Source of the DNA: Paenibacillus oralis
GTDB lineage: Bacteria; Bacillota; Bacilli; Paenibacillales; Paenibacillaceae
Assembly: GCF_003863965.1 (NCBI RefSeq)
Contig: NZ_RRCN01000001.1
Span: 7,313,071 to 7,377,070 of the forward strand
DNA: 64,000 bases
Direction: 5' to 3'
This document shows, in pieces, positions 17,342-26,135 of this stretch (its first letter is position 1; each line of letters starts with the position of its first letter). The position numbers and the translations under genes were made by a program. The notes under the pieces were generated by a model. That model saw only the letters and a list, made by a program, of their open reading frames with translations, was not told the origin of the DNA and did no database searches.

Positions 17342-18186
17342 GATTGCACCTCCTTCTTGACATCAAAACGATCGCGCAAATAATCCCCCAGCATATTCGT
17401 CAGCAGCACGGCAATCACGATCGCTAAACCGGGATAGATCATGAATTCGGGTTTGGACTGAAAATAAGGCCGGGCATCGTTCAGCATGGCCCCCCATTCA
17501 GGTGTCGGCGGCTGCACTCCAAGGCCAATGTAAGAAAAGGCCGAAATGAGCAAAATCACTTTTCCAAGATCGAGACTGGCGAGTACGAGAACATGCCCTG
17601 CAATATGAGGAAATAAATGCTTGCGCATGATCTTGCCGGAAGACAGCCCGTTTGTTCGGGCAATGAGCACATAGTCTTTTTGGGACTCCGCTAAAACGGT
17701 GCTGCGAACAAGCCGGGCATAACTGACCCACTTTACGATGACAATCGCCAACACCAGGTTGCCGATCCCCGCTCCAAGCAAACCGCTCAAGACAATGGCC
17801 ACAATCGTATCCGGAAAGGCCAAAAATCCATCGGCTATGCGCATAAAAATCCGATCCACCAGCCCGCGTCTAAATCCTGAGATCAGACCGAATGGGATCC
17901 CGATAACGAGGGAAACGATCAAGGCCAGCAAGCTGTAACCAATGGTTTGCTGCCCCCCTAACAAGAGCCTGGTCAGCACATCCCGACCTAGCTGATCGGT
18001 CCCAAGCGGATGCTGCAGGCTTATTCCCTGAAGGCGATTGTCCAGATTCGTTAATGTTGGATCATGACGCAAAACAAAAAAGGCATAAATGGCGACTATA
18101 CCTGCCAGGAGTACGCACATCCATGCGATCACCCCCAGCCATCCGCGTTTTTTTACTTTTGGCCATGGTAAAGACGATCCTTTCAT
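17338..18186 (-). CDS. Nik/Opp-type permease (NikC-like)
   Basis: A 282-residue inner-membrane permease with about six segments. It has the DppC/NikC N-terminal sequence HPLGTDQLGRDVLTRLL and an EAA-type loop (VLAESQKDYVLIARTNGLS) that contacts the ATPases. It overlaps both neighbours by 4 bases. Together with the NikB-like subunit it forms the translocation pore. Confidence 0.88.
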   Translation of the reverse strand: MKGSSLPWPKVKKRGWLGVIAWMCVLLAGIVAIYAFFVLRHDPTLTNLDNRLQGISLQHPLGTDQLGRDVLTRLLLGGQQTIGYSLLALIVSLVIGIPFGLISGFRRGLVDRIFMRIADGFLAFPDTIVAIVLSGLLGAGIGNLVLAIVIVKWVSYARLVRSTVLAESQKDYVLIARTNGLSSGKIMRKHLFPHIAGHVLVLASLDLGKVILLISAFSYIGLGVQPPTPEWGAMLNDARPYFQSKPEFMIYPGLAIVIAVLLTNMLGDYLRDRFDVKKEVQS

Positions 18187-19130
18187 CCGCCCATCGCCCT
18201 TTCCTTTAGTCTCATCTCAGGGTTTAAATACCGGTAAGACAAATCCACGCACGTATTCACAATAAAAACAATCACCGCCATCATCAGAATGTATCCCTGA
18301 ATGAGCGGATAATCGCGCCCGCGTATGGCATCCACGACAAGTTTGCCGATCCCCGGATACGCAAACAATACTTCAATGACCAGCACGCCGCCAATCAAGC
18401 TTCCCATGCTGACTCCGAAAAAGGTAATGACGGGGGGAAGGCTGTGCCGGAACGCATGAACGAGAAATATTCTCCGCTCGGTTAACCCGCGCGCCCTCGC
18501 CGCACGGATAAATTCCTGGCTGAGCGAATCAAGCAAGCTGGAACGAAGCAAACGAACATATACACTGGAGATCGCAAGACCCAGCGTCAGAGACGGTAGG
18601 ACCCATGTGAGCGGGCCGTCTCTCCCCATGGTGGGGAGCCAGTTTAACCGCACACCGAATAAATCAATGAACAGCAGGCCAAGCCAAAAACTGGGGACGG
18701 CCGCTCCAAGAATGGAGAGGATTCTGCCAATATGATCTATCCAACTGTTCCGGTAAAGAGCGGATAGCGAACCAAGCGGAATCGACACCATCAACATGAC
18801 GATGAGCGCGCCAACCGCCAATTCCAGGGTAGCGGGCAGCCCCATGAAAATGACATCCATGACGGGCTGGCCGGTCCTATAAGAGTTACCGAAATCAAGC
18901 TGAATGAATTTAAGCAGCCAACGTCCATATTGGACAAGCAATGGCTCGTTGAATCCCATTTCCTCTCTCAGGGCCTCTACTTGCGCTTGACTAACGGATA
19001 ATTCATCCACATTCAAAATGGTTAAAACCGGGTCGCCAGGCGCAAGCCGAATAAACAAAAAGCTGACAAACGTAATGAATAACAAAAACAACAGAACTTC
19101 CAGAAACTTGCGTACCAAAATTTGAATCAC
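18183..19130 (-). CDS. Nik/Opp-type permease (NikB-like)
   Basis: A 315-residue permease. The N-terminal segment and RLAPGDPVLTIL are typical of DppB/NikB, and the EAA loop SLSQEFIRAARARGL is clear. About six membrane segments. It begins directly after the stop of the binding-protein gene and overlaps the next permease by 4 bases, so all five transporter genes form one operon behind the Zur-like box. Confidence 0.88.
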   Translation of the reverse strand: MIQILVRKFLEVLLFLLFITFVSFLFIRLAPGDPVLTILNVDELSVSQAQVEALREEMGFNEPLLVQYGRWLLKFIQLDFGNSYRTGQPVMDVIFMGLPATLELAVGALIVMLMVSIPLGSLSALYRNSWIDHIGRILSILGAAVPSFWLGLLFIDLFGVRLNWLPTMGRDGPLTWVLPSLTLGLAISSVYVRLLRSSLLDSLSQEFIRAARARGLTERRIFLVHAFRHSLPPVITFFGVSMGSLIGGVLVIEVLFAYPGIGKLVVDAIRGRDYPLIQGYILMMAVIVFIVNTCVDLSYRYLNPEMRLKERAMGG

Positions 19131-20717
19131 TTAATTCACATCCAACCGGTTTGTGATCATATAATATTCGCTTCGGGTTGTCACCCAATTTTTCACTTTG
19201 TTTTCGTTATAAGCCACAATGGTCGAAGGATGCAGAACAAACGAATTAATCCGGTTTTCGTGGACATAATCGGCGATTTGCTCGGCCAGCAACGCGCGTT
19301 CCTCCTGACTGACCGTTTGATTGAGTTTATCAATCATGGCCGTCAGTTCGGGTTCCTGAGCGCCGCTAAAGTTGAGGGCGCCCGTAGGGTGATACGTTGC
19401 ATTCAAATAATAGCCTGCATCCCCGCGCGGGGCGGTTAGATTGCTATACGTCGCAAGATCCCAATCCCGGTTGGACGCCATGTATTCCTCAGGGACATCA
19501 ATCTGACGAATGTCAACTTCGATTCCGATCTGTTTGGCGTCCGATTGAAAAACTTGTGCGATTAACGGCAGATCGGCTCTTGCACTATACGTTAGCAGGA
19601 TAAATTTGAGCGGTTCACCGTCTTTTTGCATTTTTCCGTCTACGAGGGAGTATCCTGCTTTTTCCAAGTAATTAACAGCTATGTCGGCTCCGGTATCATT
19701 CTGTTCATACGTTGGCGCGAACGGCAGCGACGGTAAAAATGGCCCGACCGCGGGTTCAGCGTAGCCCAACAAAATGGTATCGACAATCTTCTGCCGATTA
19801 ATGAGCGCATCAACCGCCCGGCGCACATTGACGTCCTGCAAGCTTTTACGCTGCATATTCATGGTGATTTGGTGCACACGGAAAGTCGCGGTGGATTCTA
19901 CTTTAATTCCATCCTGTTCTTGCAAAGATTCCAAACTTTCCACCTCCGGGCGATAAACGATATCGACTTGCCCGGATTTCAGTGCAAGCGTGCGAGCATT
20001 TGCATCCTCATTAAAAGCAAACGTTACGGAATCCAGATGGGAAGCCCCGTCCCAATAATCATCATAGCGCTCGAGTTCAAGCTTGCTCCCCGGCGAGAAC
20101 GACTTTAATACGAAAGGGCCGGTTCCTACAGGATGGTTGACAATGTCATCTGCCGCTGCATCGATAATGGAGACATTCGGATTCACAAGCTCGGATACGA
20201 ACTCGGGAAAGGGCACCTTGGTTTTTATTTTCAGCGTATAATCGTCCACCGTTTCGATCTTTTCGACTTTGAGCGCATTTTGAATTGCCACACTCTCTTT
20301 CAATGCGCGTTCAAGAGAAGCTTTCACCGCTTCCGCATCCATTTTCTTACCGTTATGAAACGTGACGTTTTCCCGAACTTTAATCGTCCAATGCTGACCA
20401 TCCGTACCTTCCCAGCTTTCCGCCAGCCAAGGCGCAATGGACAGATTGTCTTCATCCAAGCGTACCAGCGTTTCCGTTATCCCTGCCCTTAGCGGGACAT
20501 AACTTGAATCCACATGGGGATCTAAAGAATTCGTTGAGAAATTATATAGAAAATGAATGTGCTTCTTTTCTTCGTTGCTCTGATCGGACTGGGTGCAGGC
20601 GCTGATCAAACTGATACAGATCAATAAGATGACAAACTTCGGAAAGTGATTTCTTAAGAACCTATGGTATTTTTCAAATTTACCAGGGTAATGCCGATTG
20701 CTATTATCAAATTTCAT
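19131..20717 (-). CDS. Nik/Opp-type solute-binding lipoprotein
   Basis: A 528-residue family 5 solute-binding protein. A signal peptide with an unusually long basic N-region ends in the lipobox LISACTQS at about residue 41. The family core follows (LDPHVDSSY, ESWEGTDGQHWTIKVRENV, NHPVGTGPF). Such proteins bind peptides, nickel chelates or opine metallophores. AAGGAGT precedes the ATG, and a Zur-like palindrome lies between the promoter and the gene. I therefore infer a zinc-responsive importer of free or chelated metal. Confidence 0.85.
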   Translation of the reverse strand: MKFDNSNRHYPGKFEKYHRFLRNHFPKFVILLICISLISACTQSDQSNEEKKHIHFLYNFSTNSLDPHVDSSYVPLRAGITETLVRLDEDNLSIAPWLAESWEGTDGQHWTIKVRENVTFHNGKKMDAEAVKASLERALKESVAIQNALKVEKIETVDDYTLKIKTKVPFPEFVSELVNPNVSIIDAAADDIVNHPVGTGPFVLKSFSPGSKLELERYDDYWDGASHLDSVTFAFNEDANARTLALKSGQVDIVYRPEVESLESLQEQDGIKVESTATFRVHQITMNMQRKSLQDVNVRRAVDALINRQKIVDTILLGYAEPAVGPFLPSLPFAPTYEQNDTGADIAVNYLEKAGYSLVDGKMQKDGEPLKFILLTYSARADLPLIAQVFQSDAKQIGIEVDIRQIDVPEEYMASNRDWDLATYSNLTAPRGDAGYYLNATYHPTGALNFSGAQEPELTAMIDKLNQTVSQEERALLAEQIADYVHENRINSFVLHPSTIVAYNENKVKNWVTTRSEYYMITNRLDVN

Positions 20718-20733
20718 TGTAAGTACTCCTTTT

Positions 20734-20748
20734 TCGTAATCGTTACGA
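20734..20748. promoter_or_regulatory. Zur box before the first Nik/Opp operon
   Basis: TCGTAATCGTTACGA matches the Bacillus Zur consensus TCGTAATNATTACGA at all fixed positions but one and is flanked by TTTA on one side. It sits between a minus-strand -10-like TATTATAT and the ribosome site of the binding-protein gene. Bound zinc-loaded Zur would block transcription, so expression is expected under zinc limitation. Confidence 0.75.
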
Positions 20749-20824
20749 TTTATATAATATCTTAATGAATTTTATATGACAAGCCCATTTATTTGAAATC
20801 AGATGACTAAATAATAAGCTGTTG

Positions 20825-20850
20825 ATTATATAATCAAATAATTATATAAT
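20825..20850. promoter_or_regulatory. Candidate ArsR operator
   Basis: Two copies of the self-complementary decamer ATTATATAAT (20825-20834 and 20841-20850), separated by CAAATA, lie about 45 bases before arsR. ArsR/SmtB dimers bind A+T-rich palindromes of this kind over the promoter. The assignment rests on position and symmetry. Confidence 0.6.
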
Positions 20851-20894
20851 AAGTCTGAATTAAGGTCGCTTTTAATTAAAAAGGAGGTGAAAGG

Positions 20895-21221
20895 ATGGTC
20901 GCCACTGAAACATCTATCGCCGAAATGGCGGAAACCCTGAAGCTGCTCTCCGATAAGACTCGTTTAACGATTATTGCCTTGCTGAAGGAACGTGAGATGT
21001 GCGTCTGCGATATTGTTGACATTCTGGAGACGACGCAACCGAATATCAGCCAACATCTGAAAAAACTGAAGAACGGCGGAATCGTAAACGAAACCCGGCG
21101 CAGCCAATGGATTTACTATTCATTAAACTTAAGCGATAAGCCGTATTTAAACGACATCCTGAACCGTCTTCCCTCGATGAAAGAAAGGATTGAGGCGCTG
21201 AAACCCAATAGCTGCTGTTAA
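20895..21221 (+). CDS. arsR: ArsR-family metalloregulator
   Basis: A 108-residue winged-helix repressor. The recognition region reads TTQPNISQHLKKLKNGGIV. The metal-binding motif at the start of the sensing helix is EREMCVCDI, the ELCVCDL-type site of arsenic-sensing ArsR, and a Cys pair ends the protein. AAGGAGG lies upstream of ATG 20895. It is the first gene of a three-gene ars operon and probably represses itself until arsenite or antimonite binds. Confidence 0.92.
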   Translation: MVATETSIAEMAETLKLLSDKTRLTIIALLKEREMCVCDIVDILETTQPNISQHLKKLKNGGIVNETRRSQWIYYSLNLSDKPYLNDILNRLPSMKERIEALKPNSCC

Positions 21222-21233
21222 TTTGGAGGTTCT

Positions 21234-22526
21234 ATGCTGGTACTTGCTTCTGTTATCTTCCTTGTCACCCTGATCTTCGTCATTTGGCAGCCGAAAGGAC
21301 TGAATATCGGCTGGTCCGCTTGCGGCGGCGCAATCCTGGCGCTGATTTTCGGCGTCGTCGATTTCCACGATGTATGGAACGTCACGCAAATTGTTTGGAA
21401 TGCCACGCTTGCGTTTGTAGCGGTAATTTTGATCTCTCTGATCCTGGATGAGATCGGGTTCTTTGAATGGGCCGCGCTGCATATGGCCCGTTTCGCCCGA
21501 GGCAACGGCAACCTGATGTTTGTCTACGTCGTCCTGTTAGGAGCTGCGGTTGCCTTTTTCTTCGCCAACGACGGGGCCGCACTTATCTTAACGCCAATCG
21601 TCCTCGCCATGGTCCGGGCTCTCCGGTTTGATGAGCGGATGATACTCCCCTTCATCATGGCGAGCGGTTTTATTTCCGATACGGCCTCGCTTCCGCTTGT
21701 TGTCAGCAATCTGGTCAACATCGTCTCGTCCGATTTCTTTGGGATCGGGTTCGTCGAATATGCAAGCCGAATGATCGTACCGACGCTCTTCTCGGTTGCG
21801 GCCAGCTTGCTTGTCCTGTATCTGTTTTACCGCCGCAGTATCCCGAAGCGATACAACTTGGAGCAGTTGAAGAAGCCGGTCGATGCCATCAAGGATCGGC
21901 GCCTATTCAAGATCTCATGGATGATCTTGGCGGTTCTCCTGATCGCCTACCTGACGAGCGAATGGATCGGCATTCCGGTATCCATCATCGCCGGTGCAGC
22001 CGCGATCGTCTTTCTGATTCTGGCGAGACAGAGCCGGGAAATTCATACCTGGAAGCTCGTCAAAGGGGCGCCATGGGCTGTCGTCGTCTTTTCCATCGGC
22101 ATGTACGTCGTTGTGTATGGACTCCGAAATGTGGGCCTGACAGATGAACTCGGGCATGTATTTCAGTGGATAGGGGATCAAGGACTGTTCTTTGCGACCG
22201 TCGGTTCCGGGTTTGTTGCGGCAATCCTCTCCTCTATGATGAACAACATGCCGACGGTCATGATCAACGCTTTGGCCATCGACGGTACAAATCCGCCAGG
22301 CATTCTGCGGGAGGCGTTCATTTATGCCAATGTGATCGGCTCTGACTTGGGACCTAAAATTACGCCAATCGGATCTTTGGCTACCCTGCTATGGTTGCAC
22401 GTTCTTTCCGGCAAGGGTGTAAAAATCTCGTGGGGAGCCTATTTTAAAACGGGTATTGTCCTTACCGTTCCCGTATTGTTCATCACCCTGACCGGGTTAT
22501 ATTTGTGGCTTAAAGTAATGGGTTAA
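21234..22526 (+). CDS. arsB: Arsenite efflux permease ArsB
   Basis: A 430-residue permease with about 11-12 membrane segments and the ArsB/NhaD signature regions (FFANDGAALILTPIVLAM, then MNNMPTVMINALAI). The length fits ArsB, which expels arsenite using the proton gradient. It starts 12 bases after arsR with GGAGG upstream and is followed by arsC, so the set gives arsenate and arsenite resistance. Confidence 0.92.
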   Translation: MLVLASVIFLVTLIFVIWQPKGLNIGWSACGGAILALIFGVVDFHDVWNVTQIVWNATLAFVAVILISLILDEIGFFEWAALHMARFARGNGNLMFVYVVLLGAAVAFFFANDGAALILTPIVLAMVRALRFDERMILPFIMASGFISDTASLPLVVSNLVNIVSSDFFGIGFVEYASRMIVPTLFSVAASLLVLYLFYRRSIPKRYNLEQLKKPVDAIKDRRLFKISWMILAVLLIAYLTSEWIGIPVSIIAGAAAIVFLILARQSREIHTWKLVKGAPWAVVVFSIGMYVVVYGLRNVGLTDELGHVFQWIGDQGLFFATVGSGFVAAILSSMMNNMPTVMINALAIDGTNPPGILREAFIYANVIGSDLGPKITPIGSLATLLWLHVLSGKGVKISWGAYFKTGIVLTVPVLFITLTGLYLWLKVMG

Positions 22527-22561
22527 GATTCACCAAAACTTTTATAAAGGAGCAATCAAAA

Positions 22562-22987
22562 ATGAACAATAAACCGCTTGTCTATTTCCTGTGCACGGGC
22601 AATTCTTGCCGCAGCCAAATGGCTGATGGCTTTCTGAACGAATTAGGAGGGGATAAATTCGAGGTGAAAAGCGCGGGTCTGGAAGCGCACGGGCTCAACC
22701 CTCGCGCCGTTCAAGTGATGAAGGAAGCCGGCGTTGATATTAGCGGCAACACTTCGGACGTCATCGATCCGGAAATCTTGAATCGGGCAACATACGTCAT
22801 CACGCTTTGCGGACATGCCGATGAGCATTGCCCGGTGATCATGAATCCTAACGTTATCAAATGGCATTGGGGTTTTGATGATCCGGCGAAAGCCACCGGC
22901 ACCGAAGAAGAGATTATGACGCAGTTCCGCAACGTACGGGATGCCATCAAATCGCGGATCGAAACGTTCGTTCAACAAGGGGAATAA
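22562..22987 (+). CDS. arsC: Thioredoxin-type arsenate reductase ArsC
   Basis: A 141-residue enzyme of the low-molecular-weight phosphatase fold. The P-loop LCTGNSCRSQ has nucleophile Cys11 and Cys16/Arg17, and the redox relay Cys83 and Cys90 sit in TLCGHADEHC. All catalytic cysteines of the Bacillus-type enzyme are present, shifted by one residue. It reduces arsenate to arsenite for export by ArsB. AAAGGAGC precedes the start. Confidence 0.94.
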   Translation: MNNKPLVYFLCTGNSCRSQMADGFLNELGGDKFEVKSAGLEAHGLNPRAVQVMKEAGVDISGNTSDVIDPEILNRATYVITLCGHADEHCPVIMNPNVIKWHWGFDDPAKATGTEEEIMTQFRNVRDAIKSRIETFVQQGE

Positions 22988-23019
22988 AAGGGGAGCAGGT
23001 GAACTCATCTCCTTGTTAT

Positions 23020-23034
23020 TTGTAGACATTACGA
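23020..23034. promoter_or_regulatory. Degenerate Zur-like box
   Basis: TTGTAGACATTACGA agrees with the Zur consensus at 11 of 14 fixed positions. The right half-site ATTACGA is perfect and followed by TT. It lies about 55 bases before a permease/YcgQ/COG0523 set whose relatives in Bacillus belong to the Zur regulon. It is weaker than the other boxes in this window. Confidence 0.5.
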
Positions 23035-23087
23035 TTAAAATGATAGAAGCAATGCATATTATTTAGTTATTAAAGGGGCTTTTATCA

Positions 23088-24011
23088 TTGGCATGGCTTC
23101 AGTCAAGTTTTCCAGCAGACCTGCTTACCTTTAAGACGATGTTTATCAGCATCTTTCTGGAAGCTCTTCCGTTTATTTTGCTGGGGGTCATTTCCTCGTC
23201 ATTGCTGCAATGGTTCGTTTCGGAGCGACGCTTGGCGCGTATCATCCCCCGGAATCCCTTGCTGGGCATGCTGTTCGCAAGTCTTGGCGGCATGCTCTTT
23301 CCCATTTGCGAATGCGGCATGGTTCCGGTCGTGCGCCGGCTTGTCGCCAAGGGAATGCCGGTCTATATCGCAACGGTTTTTATCTTGAGCGGACCGATTC
23401 TGAATCCGGTCGTTCTTTTCGCGACCTATACCGCTTTTCGCAATCGCCCGGAAGTGCTTTATTCCAGAATCGGGCTCGCCATCATTGTTTCTTTCGTCGT
23501 CGGGCTGATCGTATACCGGTTTGTCCGCTACAATCCGCTCCGCTTGAATCTCGAAGCCTTGTACGATGAAGGCCCCGAAAGCATCAAACACGATACCTGG
23601 ACGGGCAAATTCACCGCTTTTTTTATGCATACGTTGAATGAGTTTTTTGAAATGAGCAAATATCTTGCCATCGGGGCTTTGATAACGGCAATGATTCATA
23701 CGTTTGTCAATACGGGACAGCTGGCGGCGTACGGACAAGGTCCCGTCTCGTCTCACCTGCTGATGTCCGGTTTTGCTTATCTTCTATCGATATGCTCGAC
23801 TTCGGACGCCTTTGTCGCTTCTTCTTTCGTGGGCACCTTTTCCGCAGGGTCTCTGATCACCTTTCTGGTGCTGGGGCCGATGCTTGACTTGAAAGGAACG
23901 CTGATGCTGATATCGGCATTTAAAACGAAATTTGTGGTGACATTGGCCGTGGCCATCCCGGCAACGGTGCTCGTTTTCAGCATCGGGCTGGATCAATGGT
24001 TGCTCAGATAA
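23088..24011 (+). CDS. UPF0718-type permease (YcgR-like)
   Basis: A 307-residue membrane protein with about eight segments and the conserved metal-permease loop PICECGMVPVVRRL. Near residue 240 is a second conserved stretch (CSTSDAFVASSF). This is the permease family DUF318/UPF0718, which in Bacillus subtilis is paired with a YcgQ-type protein under Zur. TTG 23088 is taken as start because AAAGGGGC lies 8 bases upstream. It probably helps move or insert zinc or another metal, but the mechanism is not established. Confidence 0.85.
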   Translation: MAWLQSSFPADLLTFKTMFISIFLEALPFILLGVISSSLLQWFVSERRLARIIPRNPLLGMLFASLGGMLFPICECGMVPVVRRLVAKGMPVYIATVFILSGPILNPVVLFATYTAFRNRPEVLYSRIGLAIIVSFVVGLIVYRFVRYNPLRLNLEALYDEGPESIKHDTWTGKFTAFFMHTLNEFFEMSKYLAIGALITAMIHTFVNTGQLAAYGQGPVSSHLLMSGFAYLLSICSTSDAFVASSFVGTFSAGSLITFLVLGPMLDLKGTLMLISAFKTKFVVTLAVAIPATVLVFSIGLDQWLLR

Positions 24012-24030
24012 CGCACGAAAGGGGAGTATC

Positions 24031-25044
24031 ATGAAGGATCGGAAGTCGATCACGTTATTTCATCATATCGTCAGGACCGTTTTATTGCTGGGCCTTTCCG
24101 TGTATATCGCTTTTTTGGTCGAAACGGACAGCCTGCAGCTGTATATCGGCATACGCATCATGCCATTGGTCAAAGCATCGGCCCTGGTCGTTTACGCGCT
24201 AGCCGTCATTCAGGGCTTTATTGCCTACAGAAGCTATAAGGGCTCCGTTATCGAATGCGATTGCTGCGGCAATCCGCCGGCCGGGTCCCGGACCAAGGCA
24301 AGTGTCCTTTACGGTGTGCTCGCCCTGCCGTTGTTGCTTGGCTTTTTGCTGCCCGATACCGTGCTTGGAGGCTCCTTTGCGAACAAAAAAGGGATGATCT
24401 TGGGGGCAGCCGCCTCCCCTTATGCTGCATCGGGCTACTCGCCGCCAACAGCAACGGCCGCCGATTCTGCCGACGCTTCGATTGGTTCCTCCGACACTTC
24501 ATTGGAAGGCTCCGCTGCTTCTGCATCCACCGAGGAGGAGGGGGCTGCAAACGCCGCCGAACCAACTGAATCGTCCGAATCTGTGGACGGGCTGTTTCAA
24601 GCGGAGGACGAGTTTGACCGGGAATTGGCCGAGCTGGCAAAACGGATCTACGTGCTGCCAGTGATCAACGTCAAACCGGAAATCTATATGGAGATCCTGT
24701 CTTCGGTCGTAGTGTTCAAGGAGCAGTTCATCGGCAAGGAAATCGAAATCGCCGGTTTTGTCTACCGCGAACCGGGTCTGGCGGACAATCAACTGGTAAT
24801 CGGGAGAATTGCCGTCCAATGCTGTACGGCGGACGCGACGCCTTACGGGGTTCTGGCCGAATTCGACGGCGCCTCGGAGCTCAAGGACGACACCTGGGTC
24901 AAGCTGAAAGGCACTATCGGCCAAACCGAGTATAACGGAAACGCCATTGTCAAAATCGATGCGACGGAATCAAACCTGATCGAAAGGCCAGACAACCCGT
25001 ACATCTATCCCAACTTTGATTTTCTGAATGTTAGCGTTGAATAA
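24031..25044 (+). CDS. TIGR03943 family protein (YcgQ-like)
   Basis: A 337-residue protein. Two N-terminal membrane segments flank a CDCCGNP motif, a third segment follows, then an Ala/Ser/Glu-rich low-complexity linker (about residues 125-190) and a C-terminal soluble domain (GFVYREPG, AVQCCTADATPYG). This arrangement is that of the TIGR03943/YcgQ family, which co-occurs with UPF0718 permeases. It sits 19 bases after the permease gene, with GGGGAG upstream of its ATG. Its role in zinc handling is inferred from the partnership and the nearby Zur-like box. Confidence 0.82.
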   Translation: MKDRKSITLFHHIVRTVLLLGLSVYIAFLVETDSLQLYIGIRIMPLVKASALVVYALAVIQGFIAYRSYKGSVIECDCCGNPPAGSRTKASVLYGVLALPLLLGFLLPDTVLGGSFANKKGMILGAAASPYAASGYSPPTATAADSADASIGSSDTSLEGSAASASTEEEGAANAAEPTESSESVDGLFQAEDEFDRELAELAKRIYVLPVINVKPEIYMEILSSVVVFKEQFIGKEIEIAGFVYREPGLADNQLVIGRIAVQCCTADATPYGVLAEFDGASELKDDTWVKLKGTIGQTEYNGNAIVKIDATESNLIERPDNPYIYPNFDFLNVSVE

Positions 25045-25074
25045 ATGAGGAAACTTGAGTCAGGAGGCATCCCC

Positions 25075-26082
25075 ATGAAAACACCTGTTATCATTATCAG
25101 CGGTTTTTTGGGCAGCGGCAAAACCACCCTGCTGCTTGAACTGATCAAAACGCTGTACAGCCGGAACCTGGGGCCGGCGATTTTGATGAACGAATTGGGC
25201 AAAGCCGACGTGGACGGCCGAATTCTGACCGAAGCCGTGGCAGGACTTCCGCTGGAAAAGCTGTTTGACGGTTGCATCTGCTGCAGCAAAAAAAGCGAAA
25301 TCGCCGGTTCCCTTAAAAGCTTGCTCGCTTTGGCCCCCGACGTGATCCTCGTCGAGCTTACCGGCGTCGCCAATCCCGAGGAGGTCGTCGACGCCATGGC
25401 CGAGCCCGAGCTGCTGAACGAGGTGATCCTGCATAAGATCATCACCGTGATCGACGCCGAAAACGCGCTGGAGTATAACAGCATCTTCGCCTCCGATAAG
25501 CAGCTCGTCCATACGCTCCGCCGCCAACTGGAAGTGGCGGACGTGATTCTTGTCAATAAGCAGGACCTCGTCTCCGACTCGCATTTATCCAAAGTGACCC
25601 GTTTGATTCAAAAACATAACGAGCAAGCCGCCGTCTTCAACACCACGTTCGGGAAATTTAGTCCCGAGGCCGTGATTGAAGGACTTGAACCATTAAATCG
25701 TCAAGCCAAGACCTCCGGCCGCCTTAAAATCGCGACAGTCCGGCATCCCCATCAACATGGCGGCGATTCCGCTTCGTCAGCCGGACAGGGGAACGCTTCT
25801 TTTTCCCGCATTCAAAGCGTCTTCATTCCTATAAACGGACAAACGCCCATTTCCCTGAAAAAGCTGGAAAAATGGTTAAAAGCCAAGGGAAAGCATATTT
25901 TGCGTGCCAAAGGTTATGTTTGCCTTGAGGGTTCGCAGAGCGCCTCGCTGATTCAGTTTGCGGGCAAGCGTTCCTATCATGAACGCGCGGAATATCAAGG
26001 TCCTTACTATATGGTCATTATTGGATACGAACTTGATGAACCCGCATTATTGGCGGAATGGCGGGCCGTCGGGTTCGGCTGA
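25075..26082 (+). CDS. COG0523 (CobW/ZagA-type) metallochaperone GTPase
   Basis: A 335-residue G3E GTPase. G1 is SGFLGSGKTT, the metal-binding motif GCICC (CxCC) is near residue 77, G4 reads NKQDL, and a His-rich stretch HPHQHGG precedes the C-terminal CobW domain. Such proteins deliver zinc to client enzymes when zinc is scarce. ATG 25075 is chosen because AGGAGG lies just upstream. An in-frame ATG at 25045 has no ribosome site. It ends the three-gene set. Confidence 0.9.
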   Translation: MKTPVIIISGFLGSGKTTLLLELIKTLYSRNLGPAILMNELGKADVDGRILTEAVAGLPLEKLFDGCICCSKKSEIAGSLKSLLALAPDVILVELTGVANPEEVVDAMAEPELLNEVILHKIITVIDAENALEYNSIFASDKQLVHTLRRQLEVADVILVNKQDLVSDSHLSKVTRLIQKHNEQAAVFNTTFGKFSPEAVIEGLEPLNRQAKTSGRLKIATVRHPHQHGGDSASSAGQGNASFSRIQSVFIPINGQTPISLKKLEKWLKAKGKHILRAKGYVCLEGSQSASLIQFAGKRSYHERAEYQGPYYMVIIGYELDEPALLAEWRAVGFG

Positions 26083-26135
26083 CCGCATGCGCTAATAAAG
26101 CACGTCCGCCTAGCTACTTCTTCGCCCCGCCGAGG

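Noticed and set aside
19131..20717. Assignment as the staphylopine-binding protein CntA
   Set aside because: The remembered CntA sequence differs throughout and no cntKLM synthesis genes are in the window. Kept as a family 5 binding protein only.
22988..23019. Imperfect hairpin after arsC
   Set aside because: The stem is interrupted several times and no T-run follows, so I did not annotate a terminator.
24248..24640. Long overlapping frames on both strands within the YcgQ-like gene
   Set aside because: They arise from the Ala/Ser/Glu-rich, G+C-rich linker of the real gene and show no family features.
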